Positions 15,110 to 23,141 of a DNA stretch of 26,050 nucleotides are shown piece by piece. Within the stretch, counting starts at the first letter, position 1; each line of letters starts with the position of its first letter. The notes beneath the pieces are model-generated. The model had not been told where the DNA came from. It saw only the letters and a list, made by a program, of their open reading frames with translations, and made no database searches. The stretch is from a virus. A program made the position numbers and the translations under genes. The stretch is taken from positions 1-26,050 of the IMG/VR virus record IMGVR_UViG_3300034760_000007; one strand, given 5' to 3'.

Positions 15110-15537
15110 GGGCGGGCCTCGGCCTCTGCAACCGCTGGGGTATCCCGCATTCGCAATTTCTCGGGCGGGTGCCCGGCCCCGGCGAGCCGTTGTGGACCGG
15201 GGAGGACCGGGACAAGGCGCTGGCCTTTGAGCTCACCCAGCGGGAAGCGTGCCCGAGCTGCGGGATGCGCTCCGAGGACTTCTACGACGAGAAGGGCCAT
15301 CCCCACGACCCGCCGCTGTATGAGCCGGTGGTCAAGCGCTGCGAGGGCTGCGCCATCCGAGCCACCCGGCGCTACCACCTCGAGCGGGACGTCAAGGCCG
15401 AGTGTGGCGGCCAGGACGCCTCACCGGAAGCCATGCGGGCGCTGTCGATCCAGGAGCGCATCTCGGCGTCCCTGGCCGGCATGTTCGTGACCGTCCTGCC
15501 GTTCGACCCCTTCCGAGACATCAAGGGTGGTGAGTAA
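15085..15537 (+). CDS. Tail assembly chaperone, T-domain (expressed by -1 frameshift)
   Basis: This segment is translated after the -1 shift and is joined to the G-type chaperone (14564-15085), giving 174 plus 150 residues. It has two CxxC pairs: ACPSCGMRSEDFYDEKGHP and KRCEGCAIRA, a zinc-binding pattern common in T-domains of actinophage chaperones, followed by a helical region (MRALSIQERISASLAGMF). In λ the T-domain contacts the tube protein while G binds the tape measure; that role is inferred here. Independent starts exist in this frame (such as ATG 14989), but they have no clear ribosome site and lie inside the G gene. The stop at 15537 directly abuts the tape measure start. Confidence 0.9.
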   Translation, partial: RIWQDPELRAGLGLCNRWGIPHSQFLGRVPGPGEPLWTGEDRDKALAFELTQREACPSCGMRSEDFYDEKGHPHDPPLYEPVVKRCEGCAIRATRRYHLERDVKAECGGQDASPEAMRALSIQERISASLAGMFVTVLPFDPFRDIKGGE

Positions 15538-18500
15538 GTGGCCTTCCGCAACATCTCGGTCGACATGGGTGTCAACACTGCGCCGTACGTGGCCGGGATG
15601 CGTGCCGCTGCGCAGGAGACCCGCACCTTCGCTACCACCGCCACCAACGCCGGCCAGCAGGCCGAGGGAGCGTTCAAGGGCGCTGTCGGCGCCGCCAACT
15701 CCTACACCTCGGCCGCCAACTCCACTGCCTCCGCCACCAAGAAGGCCGAGACCAACATCGCCGCCATGGCGAAGCGCAACGTCGAACTGCGAGCCCTGGC
15801 GATGGAGTACCGCCGGGTCGCCGAGGAAGCCGAGAAGGGCTCCGCCCGCCAGGTCTCCGCCGCCCGCCTCGTCGAGGTCTCCAACAAACGACTTGCCGCC
15901 TCCGGCATGGCAACGGTGCCCGGCGGCCAAGGCCAAGGGACCACGGCGAGCCAGGAGGCGGGGATCGCCGCGGCCGCGCAGACAGCCAAGTCGACGTACC
16001 TGGCCGCCGGCGTCGCAGTCCACACCCTCATCCGGGGACAAAAGCTCTCCATCGACGCGTCCTCGGACCTCAACGAGTCGCAGAGCAAGTCGGTCCAGGT
16101 CTTCGGCGAGTCGGCGGCGGCCATCGAAAGGTTCGGCGAGACGGCACCCCGCTCGCTTGGCCAGTCCAAGCAGGCCACGATCGAGGCCGCGGCCACCTTC
16201 GGCACCCTGCTCCGGGGCATCGGCCAGACCCAGCCGGAAGCGGCCAAGATGTCGATGGCCGTGGTGAAGCTCGCCACCGACCTCGCCAGCTTCAGCAACC
16301 TGGACACCGCCGACGTCCTCGGGGACATCAAGAGCGGTCTCGTCGGCGAAGCGGAGCCGATGCGCAAGCACGGCGTTCTCCTCAGCGAGGCGGCGGTGAA
16401 GTCCGAGGCGTATTCCAGCGGAATCGCCAAGCTCGGCGCCGAACTCACCGAGCAGCAGAAGGTGCAGGCCCGCTACAACATCATCCTCCAGCAGACCACC
16501 ATCGCTCAGGGTGACTTCGCCCGCACCGCCGATGGCACCGCCAACAAAGAAAAGACCCTCGCAGCCACCGCTGAGAGCCTCAAGACCGAGATCGGCAGCG
16601 GCTTGGTGCCAATGTACGACAAGCTCGTCACCGCCGGCACCTTCGTCGGAGAGAGCACGCTCGCCATCGCCGACAAGATCGGCGGCCTCGGCAACGTCAT
16701 CGGTGCAGTCGTCAGGGGCGCAGCCGGCCCGCTCAGCGCCATCCTCGACCTGATCCCCGGCAAGCAGAAGAAAACCGGCGACGCCATCGAGAAGACCGAC
16801 GAGCAGCTTGCCAAGGAAGCCGCCACCCTCCTGCAGACGACGGCGGCGACCGACAAGTACAACCAGTCCATCGAGAAGCTCGCCGCCGAGGCCGGGCTGT
16901 CGGTGGGTTCCCTCACCGCCGCCCTGGGCTACACGGGTGCGGTCGGTGCCGACTCCTTCGACAAGGTCACCGCCTCAGCGCAGACCATGGTTCAGGCCAT
17001 CAATGCCGGCGTCAACGCCACCAGCTCGGCATTCCTCAAGAGCGTCGATGCGGTGAGCCACTTCTCGGCCTCGTCGCTGGCCGCCAACGTCAAGCGGGAA
17101 ACGGCCTCGACCCGCTCGGCCAACACGCTCGTCAACAACGAGAGCCGGGTCGGCGACGCCATTGAGCACGTTGCCGACCTGCAGGAGCAGTTCGCCGAGA
17201 AGGCCGCCGCGGACCGCGAGGCTTACGCCGAGAAGGTCATCGCTGCCAACCAGCGGGTCATTGAGGCCGACGAGCGGTACGCCGAGGTGGTCGAGGACAC
17301 GAACCGCCGGGTGGCGGACTCCGAGGAGCGCCACGCCGAGACGATCATCGCCCAGGGCGAGCGGGTGGCCGAGGCCGAGGACCGACTCGCCGACCTGCGC
17401 ATCGACTCCGCTCAGCGGGTCAAGGACGCCAAGGACAACCTCGCCCGCGATGTCGAGTCCAGCGCTGAGGGCATCGCCGACGCAGAGGAGCGCCTCGCCT
17501 CGCTGAGCGGCAAGCGGGGCAAGTCCCCGGCCCAGCTCGCCCGTCTGGCTCAGGCCCGGGAGCTCAAGGAGGCCGAGGAGAACCTCGCCAAGGCGCGCAA
17601 GCGGGCGCTCGAGGTCCAGGAGAAGGGCGAGGAGGCGGTACGCCGAGCCGAGGAGGACCATCTCACCGGCGTCGCCAAGGCCGAGGCCGACCTGACCCGG
17701 GCGCGCAAGGACCAGATCAAGTCCATCGCCGATGCCGAACGGGACGCCGATGACGCCCGCAAGGACCGCATCAAGTCCATCCGGGAGGCCGAGGAGAACG
17801 TCACCAAGGCCAAGGCCGAGCAGACCAAGCTGGCCGCCGAAGAGGCATCCATTGGCGTCCAGACCCTCGCCCAGACGCGCCAGATGGAGAAGGCCCTCGA
17901 CGCCGTCACCAAGGCCCAACAGACCCTCGGAGTGGCCGCCGAAGCCACCGGCGAGCAGCAGGCCGAAGCGGTCAAGGTCACCGTCGAAGAGGTCAAGCGG
18001 TTCTACGAGACGTCGCTGGCCGAGGGCAAGCGGTTTGCCGATGGCATCCGGGGCGCCATCAAGAAGGGCTACGACCCCGGGTTCATCTCCCGTCTGCTGC
18101 AGGAGGGTCCCCGCGAGGCGGCGCCCATCCTCGAAGCCATCGCCCAGGACCAGGACAACAGCCTGCGAGATCTCGTCAACGCCAGCGAGAAGGCCATCGA
18201 CGAGATGAACACCCACATCCGCGAGGTCGCCCGCCTGACCTTCCTGGCGACGACGTCGGGTACGGATGAGATGAACCGGGACTTCTCCGCTGCCATGGGC
18301 ATCCTCGAGCAGAACAGCCGCGACGGTGGCCGGCGCACAGCGCAAGCCATTGCCGCCGAGCTTGAGATCGGCGTCGGCGAGGTGGAGCGCATCGCCCGCA
18401 ACTTCGGCATCAAGCTCGCTGACGGCATCAACCCCGTGCTGACCGGCATCGGCGCCGTGCCGGTCACCATGGACCAGCAGGCCGACCGCACCTACTCCGG

Positions 18501-19410
18501 CATCCAGCAGTTCGCCGGCGGCGGCCATGTGCCAGGCACGGGTGACGGCGACACCGTCGCCGCCATGCTCACCCCTGGTGAGTACGTCCTATCGAAGCCC
18601 GCTGTCCAGCGCCTCGGGGTCGACTTCGTCGACTCCATGCACCAAGGGGCGCGACGGGGCTTTGCCGCCGGCGGCTTCGTTACCGCCGACGATGTTCCCC
18701 TCCCGCCCGACTACAGCGCCTACGGCGACAAGGCTGGCTACGCCGGATCCAAGACCAGCGAGCACGGCTACAACGCCGTCGTCGCCTACCTCAACGGCCG
18801 GCCGAAGCCCGCCGATCCTGGCACCCGTGCCGGTGAGGGCGACATCGGCGACGGCGAGATTGGCACGGGCTGGCGGGCCATCACCGACTACCTCGACAGC
18901 GTGGGCCAGGACTACATCGTCACCTCGACCGTTCGTCCCGGCGCCATCACGTCCTCGGGCAACCTGTCCAACCACGCGGTCGGCAAGGCCGTCGACATGG
19001 ACGGCGACATGCCAGCCATCTTCAACACCCTGCTCAACATCGCCGGCAGCCTGTCCGAGCTGTTCTACGACCCGGCGGGCTACTCCATCAAGAACGGCCA
19101 GCGAGCAGAGTTCATCGTGGGCGGCCACGAGGACCACGTCCACGCCGCTACCTTCGACCGCGGCGGCTTCCTGCAGCCCGGGATGAACCTGGCATGGAAC
19201 GGTCTAGGCGTCCCCGAGCCGGTAGGCGTCACCGCCATGGCGCTGGGCGCCCGACACGGTGGCGGCGACATCGTGGTCAACGTCACGGTCAACGGCCCGG
19301 CGCTGGGCACCACCGGCGAGCAGATCGCCGCCACCATCGCCGAACCCCTCCGTGCCATCTACGCCCGCCGGGGCCGCAACAACGCCGGCGACTACCTCGG
19401 GCGGAGCTGA
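15538..19410 (+). CDS. Tape measure protein with M15-like peptidase domain
   Basis: This 1290-residue protein sets tail length; at about 0.15 nm per residue (family rule) it implies a tail near 190 nm. Residues 1-110 are Ala/Thr-rich helices, ~370-410 include a hydrophobic stretch (GLGNVIGAVVRGAAGPLSAI), and ~540-770 form a long charged coiled coil (AERDADDARKDRIKSIREAE). Around 995-1020 is the tape-measure signature GDGDTVAAMLTPGEYVL. Residues ~1100-1210 carry a peptidase M15-like pattern: SNHAVGKAVDM (S1144, H1146, G1149, A1151, D1153) and HEDHVHAA (H1200, H1202), giving H-D-H zinc ligands for cutting peptidoglycan crosslinks. The C-terminus (LQPGMNLAWNGLGVPEPVG) is also typical. GTG 15538 abuts the previous stop. 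Confidence 0.95.
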   Translation: MAFRNISVDMGVNTAPYVAGMRAAAQETRTFATTATNAGQQAEGAFKGAVGAANSYTSAANSTASATKKAETNIAAMAKRNVELRALAMEYRRVAEEAEKGSARQVSAARLVEVSNKRLAASGMATVPGGQGQGTTASQEAGIAAAAQTAKSTYLAAGVAVHTLIRGQKLSIDASSDLNESQSKSVQVFGESAAAIERFGETAPRSLGQSKQATIEAAATFGTLLRGIGQTQPEAAKMSMAVVKLATDLASFSNLDTADVLGDIKSGLVGEAEPMRKHGVLLSEAAVKSEAYSSGIAKLGAELTEQQKVQARYNIILQQTTIAQGDFARTADGTANKEKTLAATAESLKTEIGSGLVPMYDKLVTAGTFVGESTLAIADKIGGLGNVIGAVVRGAAGPLSAILDLIPGKQKKTGDAIEKTDEQLAKEAATLLQTTAATDKYNQSIEKLAAEAGLSVGSLTAALGYTGAVGADSFDKVTASAQTMVQAINAGVNATSSAFLKSVDAVSHFSASSLAANVKRETASTRSANTLVNNESRVGDAIEHVADLQEQFAEKAAADREAYAEKVIAANQRVIEADERYAEVVEDTNRRVADSEERHAETIIAQGERVAEAEDRLADLRIDSAQRVKDAKDNLARDVESSAEGIADAEERLASLSGKRGKSPAQLARLAQARELKEAEENLAKARKRALEVQEKGEEAVRRAEEDHLTGVAKAEADLTRARKDQIKSIADAERDADDARKDRIKSIREAEENVTKAKAEQTKLAAEEASIGVQTLAQTRQMEKALDAVTKAQQTLGVAAEATGEQQAEAVKVTVEEVKRFYETSLAEGKRFADGIRGAIKKGYDPGFISRLLQEGPREAAPILEAIAQDQDNSLRDLVNASEKAIDEMNTHIREVARLTFLATTSGTDEMNRDFSAAMGILEQNSRDGGRRTAQAIAAELEIGVGEVERIARNFGIKLADGINPVLTGIGAVPVTMDQQADRTYSGIQQFAGGGHVPGTGDGDTVAAMLTPGEYVLSKPAVQRLGVDFVDSMHQGARRGFAAGGFVTADDVPLPPDYSAYGDKAGYAGSKTSEHGYNAVVAYLNGRPKPADPGTRAGEGDIGDGEIGTGWRAITDYLDSVGQDYIVTSTVRPGAITSSGNLSNHAVGKAVDMDGDMPAIFNTLLNIAGSLSELFYDPAGYSIKNGQRAEFIVGGHEDHVHAATFDRGGFLQPGMNLAWNGLGVPEPVGVTAMALGARHGGGDIVVNVTVNGPALGTTGEQIAATIAEPLRAIYARRGRNNAGDYLGRS

Positions 19411-19874
19411 TGCCGTCGACCGCGTTCATACATCAGGGAGTCTCTCGGGTCTACCTGCTGCCCGCTGTGGCCGTCCTCACCACCCCCACCCGGGCCGAGA
19501 TCAACGCCGGGGTCAACCTCACCGGCTCGCTGCAGTCCGTGGGTGGATTCGCCATCGACAACACGCTGGTCGAGGTGGCCCCGGTCGGCGCCGCCTTCGC
19601 TGAGCAGACCCCCGGCATCAACAAGACGACCGGACCCTGCACCCTCAGCCTCTACGACCACCGCACCAACCCGACCATCCGGGCGTCGGTGGCCGTGGGG
19701 CTGTCCCGCTACATCATCCTCGTCCCCTACGGCGACCTCTTCACCCTGCGCTGCGAGGTCTGGCCGGTCACCATCGCCGCCGTCTCCGACACCTGGGAGA
19801 ACGGCGTCGCCGTGTACCGGGTGCTCTTCGCCCCGAGGGTGGCGCCGACGCAGAACGCAGTGCTGCCGGCGTGA
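19410..19874 (+). CDS. Second tail-tube-like protein (paralogue of the major tail protein)
   Basis: This 154-residue protein starts at ATG 19410, sharing a base with the tape measure stop; a start at 19194 in the same frame lies within the tape measure and is rejected. It aligns end to end with the major tail protein: GVSRVYLLP against GISKAYFVP, AEINAGVNLTGSL against AEVTAGQNLTTDL, PGINKTTGPCTLSLYDHRTNP against PGVDTTSDGTLTFYERALTNP, CEVWPVT against CEVWPTT, and a shared A-P-T-x-x-A-V-x-A end. It lies after the tape measure, where the distal tail protein is usual. It may form the tube tip or a ring joining tube and hub. Paralogy is visible; exact role is inferred. Confidence 0.85.
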   Translation: MPSTAFIHQGVSRVYLLPAVAVLTTPTRAEINAGVNLTGSLQSVGGFAIDNTLVEVAPVGAAFAEQTPGINKTTGPCTLSLYDHRTNPTIRASVAVGLSRYIILVPYGDLFTLRCEVWPVTIAAVSDTWENGVAVYRVLFAPRVAPTQNAVLPA

Positions 19875-20197
19875 AGATTCCCGAGGGTTTCGACCTTGCC
19901 GCTCATCGGTTTGTCAGCGACAGTTCCAAGGCGACAGGGAAGCTGCTGCACGACGAGGGCAGCCGTGGCGACTCCCGCGCTGACGACCTGCTGGTGCGCA
20001 TCAATCCGGACAGGCCGAAGACTGCGGTCGCTGAAACGCTGCTACACGAGACGATGCACTGCATCTGGTCCGCGACAGCGCTCCGGGGCCATGCCGCAGA
20101 AGAGCACGAAGAGGCAATCGTGACAGGGCTCGCTCCGCTCCTGCTGGAAGTGCTCCGGAGGAACCCCGACTTGGTGGAGTTCCTGGTCTCAGCATGA
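19871..20197 (+). CDS. Small HExxH metalloprotein
   Basis: This 108-residue protein starts with GTG in a GTGA overlap with the tube paralogue. It carries a zinc-protease motif at LLHETMHCIW (H59, E60, H63). A glutamate cluster at 77-81 (EEHEE) could supply the third ligand, as in gluzincin-like or ImmA/IrrE-like folds. The rest includes an N-terminal β-segment (DDLLVRINPDRPKT) and a C-terminal helix (GLAPLLLEVLRRNPDLVEFL). No signal peptide is seen. It could cut a tail or host protein, or be a structural relative that binds zinc. Its end overlaps the next gene (ATGA), so it is made in step with tail proteins. Confidence 0.82.
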   Translation: MKIPEGFDLAAHRFVSDSSKATGKLLHDEGSRGDSRADDLLVRINPDRPKTAVAETLLHETMHCIWSATALRGHAAEEHEEAIVTGLAPLLLEVLRRNPDLVEFLVSA

Positions 20198-22212
20198 CGG
20201 TCACCTACCAGGCCAACGTGCCGGTTCCCACCTACCGCATCGGCTTCGCCGCCCAGCCCCTCGACCCGCTGTTCGGCATCGTGTGGACCGACATCACCAC
20301 GTTCACCCACAGCGACGGCCTCGACCGCCTCCGGGTGCTCTCCCGCAACTCCACCGCCGGCACCCAGCACGAGCTCAGCAAGGTCGAGGCCAGCGTGGGG
20401 CGCTACGTGCTCGACAACCGCGACGGGGCGTTCAACCCCATGAACACCGCCAGCCCCTACTACCCCAACGTCAAGACCGGCGTCATCTTCCAGGAGCGCC
20501 AGACGTGGGGCGGCATCATCCGCAACGTCTTCACCGGGTTCATCGAGGACTACGCCCTGCAGTGGGACAACGAGGGGCTGTCGCAGGTCGCCATCAACTG
20601 CGTCGACGCCTTCAAATGGCTGAACCTCGACAAGCTGGACGAGAGCGCCTGGCGCATCGAGGTCCGCAAGGACGTCAGCGCCAATGTGGCCGCCGGCCGC
20701 AACACCGCATGGCTTCGGCTCAACGAGTCACAGAGCGCCGAGGTTGCCACCGATTACAGCGGCATGGGCTTCGACGGCACCTACCAGCAGGGCCCCTTCC
20801 TCGGCCAGCCGCCCATCATCGCCGGCGACACCGACACGTCGATGGACGTGGCCGCCGAAGCCGACAGTCGGGCCAGCCTTCCGTACAAGCACCTCATCAC
20901 CGGGTTTCCCTTCACCTTCGAGTGCGTGTTCCGAGCCTTCGCCAACCGCGAGTACACACGGATGATCGTGGCAGCCTTCGACGGGCCGGTGGTCTTCCGC
21001 CAGATGTTCGAGGTGTTCATCCAGTCGGTCCACGGCAGCCCCTCCGACGTGGGCAAGATCATCGCGTTGGTGGCGAGCCCGTACCCCACCGGCACCCAGA
21101 GTGAGTCAACCATCACCGTCGACGACGGGGAGGTCCACCACCTCGCCATCGTCATGTCTGCGAGCAACAGCCTGCGCATCTGGGTCGACGGTGTCGACGT
21201 CACGCTCCAGACGCATACCGGCTCCTTCGCCTTTCCCAACGACCTGGTCAGCGGCTATGCCATCGGCAACTCTCCGGCCGTCAACTTCGGCGACTACGGC
21301 TTCGACGCCGGAGCCCAAGAGGACGACGAGGGGAACCTCGTCCTTGGCGGCATCCAGTCGGCGGTCTTCTACGACGGCCTCGCCCTGTCCTCCACCCGCA
21401 TCGCCGCCCACTCCCTCGCCGCTCGCACCGGCTGGGGGGCGGAGTCCACCGAGGCCCGCATCGGTCGCATCCTCGACGCCATCGGCTGGGCGCCAGCCGA
21501 CCGGGACCTCAACGTCGGCAACGTCGACGTCGTCGCCGGAGTCCCCGGCGGAACGGGGCTGGCGCACGTCGACATCGTCACCGAGACCGAGGGCGGCCGG
21601 TTCTACATATCACCCGGCGGGTTGGCAACCTTTCGCTCCCGCACCTACCCCATCCTTAACGTCCGGGCCACGGTGTCTCGGGCCACCTTCACCGACGACG
21701 GCACGCCCGACACCATCCCCTACGTCCCGCCCTTCGACCCCCACCTCGACGACCTCGACACCTGGACCCGGGCGAGCGTGGCCCGCATCAACGGGCCCCC
21801 GCAGGTCTACGACGCCACCCCCGGCAGCAACGCCACCCGCACACTGACGAAGACGGGGCTGCTTTTCGCTGAGGACCGGGACGCCCGGCACATGGCGCAG
21901 TACCTCGCCAACCTCTACCGCACGTCGAGGGTTCGGGTTCGCACCCTGGCCTTCATGCCGCAGAAGTCCCCGACCCTCGGGTGGCCCGCCGCCCTCGACC
22001 TGCGCCAGTGGGACCGCATCACCGTCAAGCGCACCCCGGCCGGCGGTGGTGCGGCGTGGATCTCCGACTGGATCATCGAGGGCATAGAGCACGACTGGTC
22101 GAGCGGTGCCACCTACTGGGAGACCCGCCTGTCCCTCAGCCCCGCCGATCCCGCCCGCTACTTCGTGATCGGCTCAAGCTTGATCGGCTCGAGCGACGTC
22201 CTGTTCTACTGA
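20194..22212 (+). CDS. Minor tail (hub-type) protein with LamG insertion
   Basis: This 672-residue protein resembles the large minor tail proteins of actinophages that form the hub below the tube. Residues ~1-165 (NVPVPTYRIGFAAQPLDPL, LSKVEASVGRYVLDNRDGAF, VFTGFIEDYALQWDNEGLSQ) and ~410-672 (IGRILDAIGWAPADRDLN, AEDRDARHMAQYLANLYR, WDRITVKRTP) are the two halves of the tail fold. Residues ~172-410 are an inserted LamG-like lectin domain (FTFECVFRAF, VDDGEVHHLAIVMSASNSLR, GGIQSAVFYDGLALS). The lectin part likely touches host glycans. Start ATG 20194 is in an ATGA overlap. Confidence 0.88.
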   Translation: MTVTYQANVPVPTYRIGFAAQPLDPLFGIVWTDITTFTHSDGLDRLRVLSRNSTAGTQHELSKVEASVGRYVLDNRDGAFNPMNTASPYYPNVKTGVIFQERQTWGGIIRNVFTGFIEDYALQWDNEGLSQVAINCVDAFKWLNLDKLDESAWRIEVRKDVSANVAAGRNTAWLRLNESQSAEVATDYSGMGFDGTYQQGPFLGQPPIIAGDTDTSMDVAAEADSRASLPYKHLITGFPFTFECVFRAFANREYTRMIVAAFDGPVVFRQMFEVFIQSVHGSPSDVGKIIALVASPYPTGTQSESTITVDDGEVHHLAIVMSASNSLRIWVDGVDVTLQTHTGSFAFPNDLVSGYAIGNSPAVNFGDYGFDAGAQEDDEGNLVLGGIQSAVFYDGLALSSTRIAAHSLAARTGWGAESTEARIGRILDAIGWAPADRDLNVGNVDVVAGVPGGTGLAHVDIVTETEGGRFYISPGGLATFRSRTYPILNVRATVSRATFTDDGTPDTIPYVPPFDPHLDDLDTWTRASVARINGPPQVYDATPGSNATRTLTKTGLLFAEDRDARHMAQYLANLYRTSRVRVRTLAFMPQKSPTLGWPAALDLRQWDRITVKRTPAGGGAAWISDWIIEGIEHDWSSGATYWETRLSLSPADPARYFVIGSSLIGSSDVLFY

Positions 22213-22221
22213 GGAGACGCC

Positions 22222-22656
22222 ATGCACATTGTTGAGGCGTCCCCCGACTACCTCGCCCGACTGTTCATCGAGAACGACCACCCCCACATCCGGGGCGGCA
22301 TGTGGATTCGGCACCGCAACGGCCAGCCACCGTTCGAGCCGCAGGGCTTCGCCCTGGGAGCGTCCCTCCCGGCCGAGGTCTACGAGGGCCAGTGGATCGT
22401 GCGCTGTGACGGGTGCCGGAACAGCCAGCTCACCAGCCGCGACGACAAGCGGTTCTTCTGCGTCAACTGCCTGAACGCCAACCACGGCGGGCAGTGGGTC
22501 AAGGTCACCTGGCCCCGCAAGGCCGACGACATCGAGGCCCTGCTGGTCGCCCGACCGTCGTTCCTGAATCGCAACTACACGCCGGGAGAAACCGTGCCGC
22601 AGCTCGCCGCCGAGAACAAAGAGCACAAGGCCCCCGTGCCGGCCGGGCTGCGCTAG
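22222..22656 (+). CDS. Zinc-ribbon protein of a type found in actinophage tail regions
   Basis: This 144-residue protein starts at ATG 22222 after gaggag. It has CDGC (around residue 72) and CVNC (around 90) in the pattern WIVRCDGCRNSQLTSRDDKR-FFCVNC, and an ending of the kind ...IEALLVARPSFLNRNYTPGETV-PQLAAENKEH. This arrangement, with R-P-x-x-x-x-N-R-x-Y/W-x-P-G-E-T-V, recurs in uncharacterised actinophage proteins encoded among minor tail genes. A single zinc site is likely. Whether it is a virion part or an assembly factor cannot be told from sequence. The TAG stop shares a base with the next GTG. Confidence 0.82.
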   Translation: MHIVEASPDYLARLFIENDHPHIRGGMWIRHRNGQPPFEPQGFALGASLPAEVYEGQWIVRCDGCRNSQLTSRDDKRFFCVNCLNANHGGQWVKVTWPRKADDIEALLVARPSFLNRNYTPGETVPQLAAENKEHKAPVPAGLR

Positions 22657-23141
22657 TGGCCTGGTCTGCCCCTCCGACGTTCGTCACCGGCGCTGTCCTG
22701 ACCGCGGCGCAGCTCCAGACCCTCAGCGATGACCTCACAGACCTCGACCGCAGGACGACCCCAGTGGCCGCCGGCGACGGCTCCGTGAGGACCACCAACA
22801 GCACCGTCTACGTCTCCCTCGGGACAGCTGCGGTGACCTGCACCATCGGTTCCACCGGCAAGGCGCTGGTCACGCTGTACTCGTCCTTCCAGGGAGACAC
22901 GGTCGGGATGCTGGTGATCATGTCGTACCAGATCACTGGGGCCTTCTCCTACGGCCCGAGCGACTCCGACGCCCTCACCTATCAGGTCTCCGACGCCCTG
23001 TTCTCCTCCCGCCACGGCGCCACCCACGTCGCTACCGGCATCACCCCCGGATCCTGCACCTTCACGGCCAAGTACGGCGTGAGCAGCGGCACCGGCAGCT
23101 TCAAGGACAGCCGCATCACCGTGACCCCGCTGGGCGCGTAG
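22656..23141 (+). CDS. Small fibre-like tail protein
   Basis: This 161-residue protein starts at GTG 22656 overlapping the preceding stop; upstream in-frame sequence belongs to the zinc-ribbon gene. The N-terminus (APPTFVTGAVLTAAQLQTL, DDLTDL) is the short helical motif often seen at the start of minor tail and fibre subunits in actinophages. The rest is β-rich (NSTVYVSLGTAAVTCTIG, KALVTLYSSFQG, CTFTAKYGVSSGTGSF), compatible with a small jelly-roll head. It may be a trimeric short fibre. The stop abuts the beta-helix gene. Confidence 0.78.
   Translation: MAWSAPPTFVTGAVLTAAQLQTLSDDLTDLDRRTTPVAAGDGSVRTTNSTVYVSLGTAAVTCTIGSTGKALVTLYSSFQGDTVGMLVIMSYQITGAFSYGPSDSDALTYQVSDALFSSRHGATHVATGITPGSCTFTAKYGVSSGTGSFKDSRITVTPLGA

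Noticed and set aside
16975-18528. Minus-strand open frame of 517 codons opposite the tape measure
   Set aside because: It mirrors the coiled-coil codons of the tape measure (repetitive Leu/Gly/Asp), which is expected for antisense reading.
19194-19409. Earlier start for the second tube protein
   Set aside because: The added residues are Arg/His-rich shadow of the tape measure C-terminus, and the alignment with the major tail protein begins at ATG 19410.
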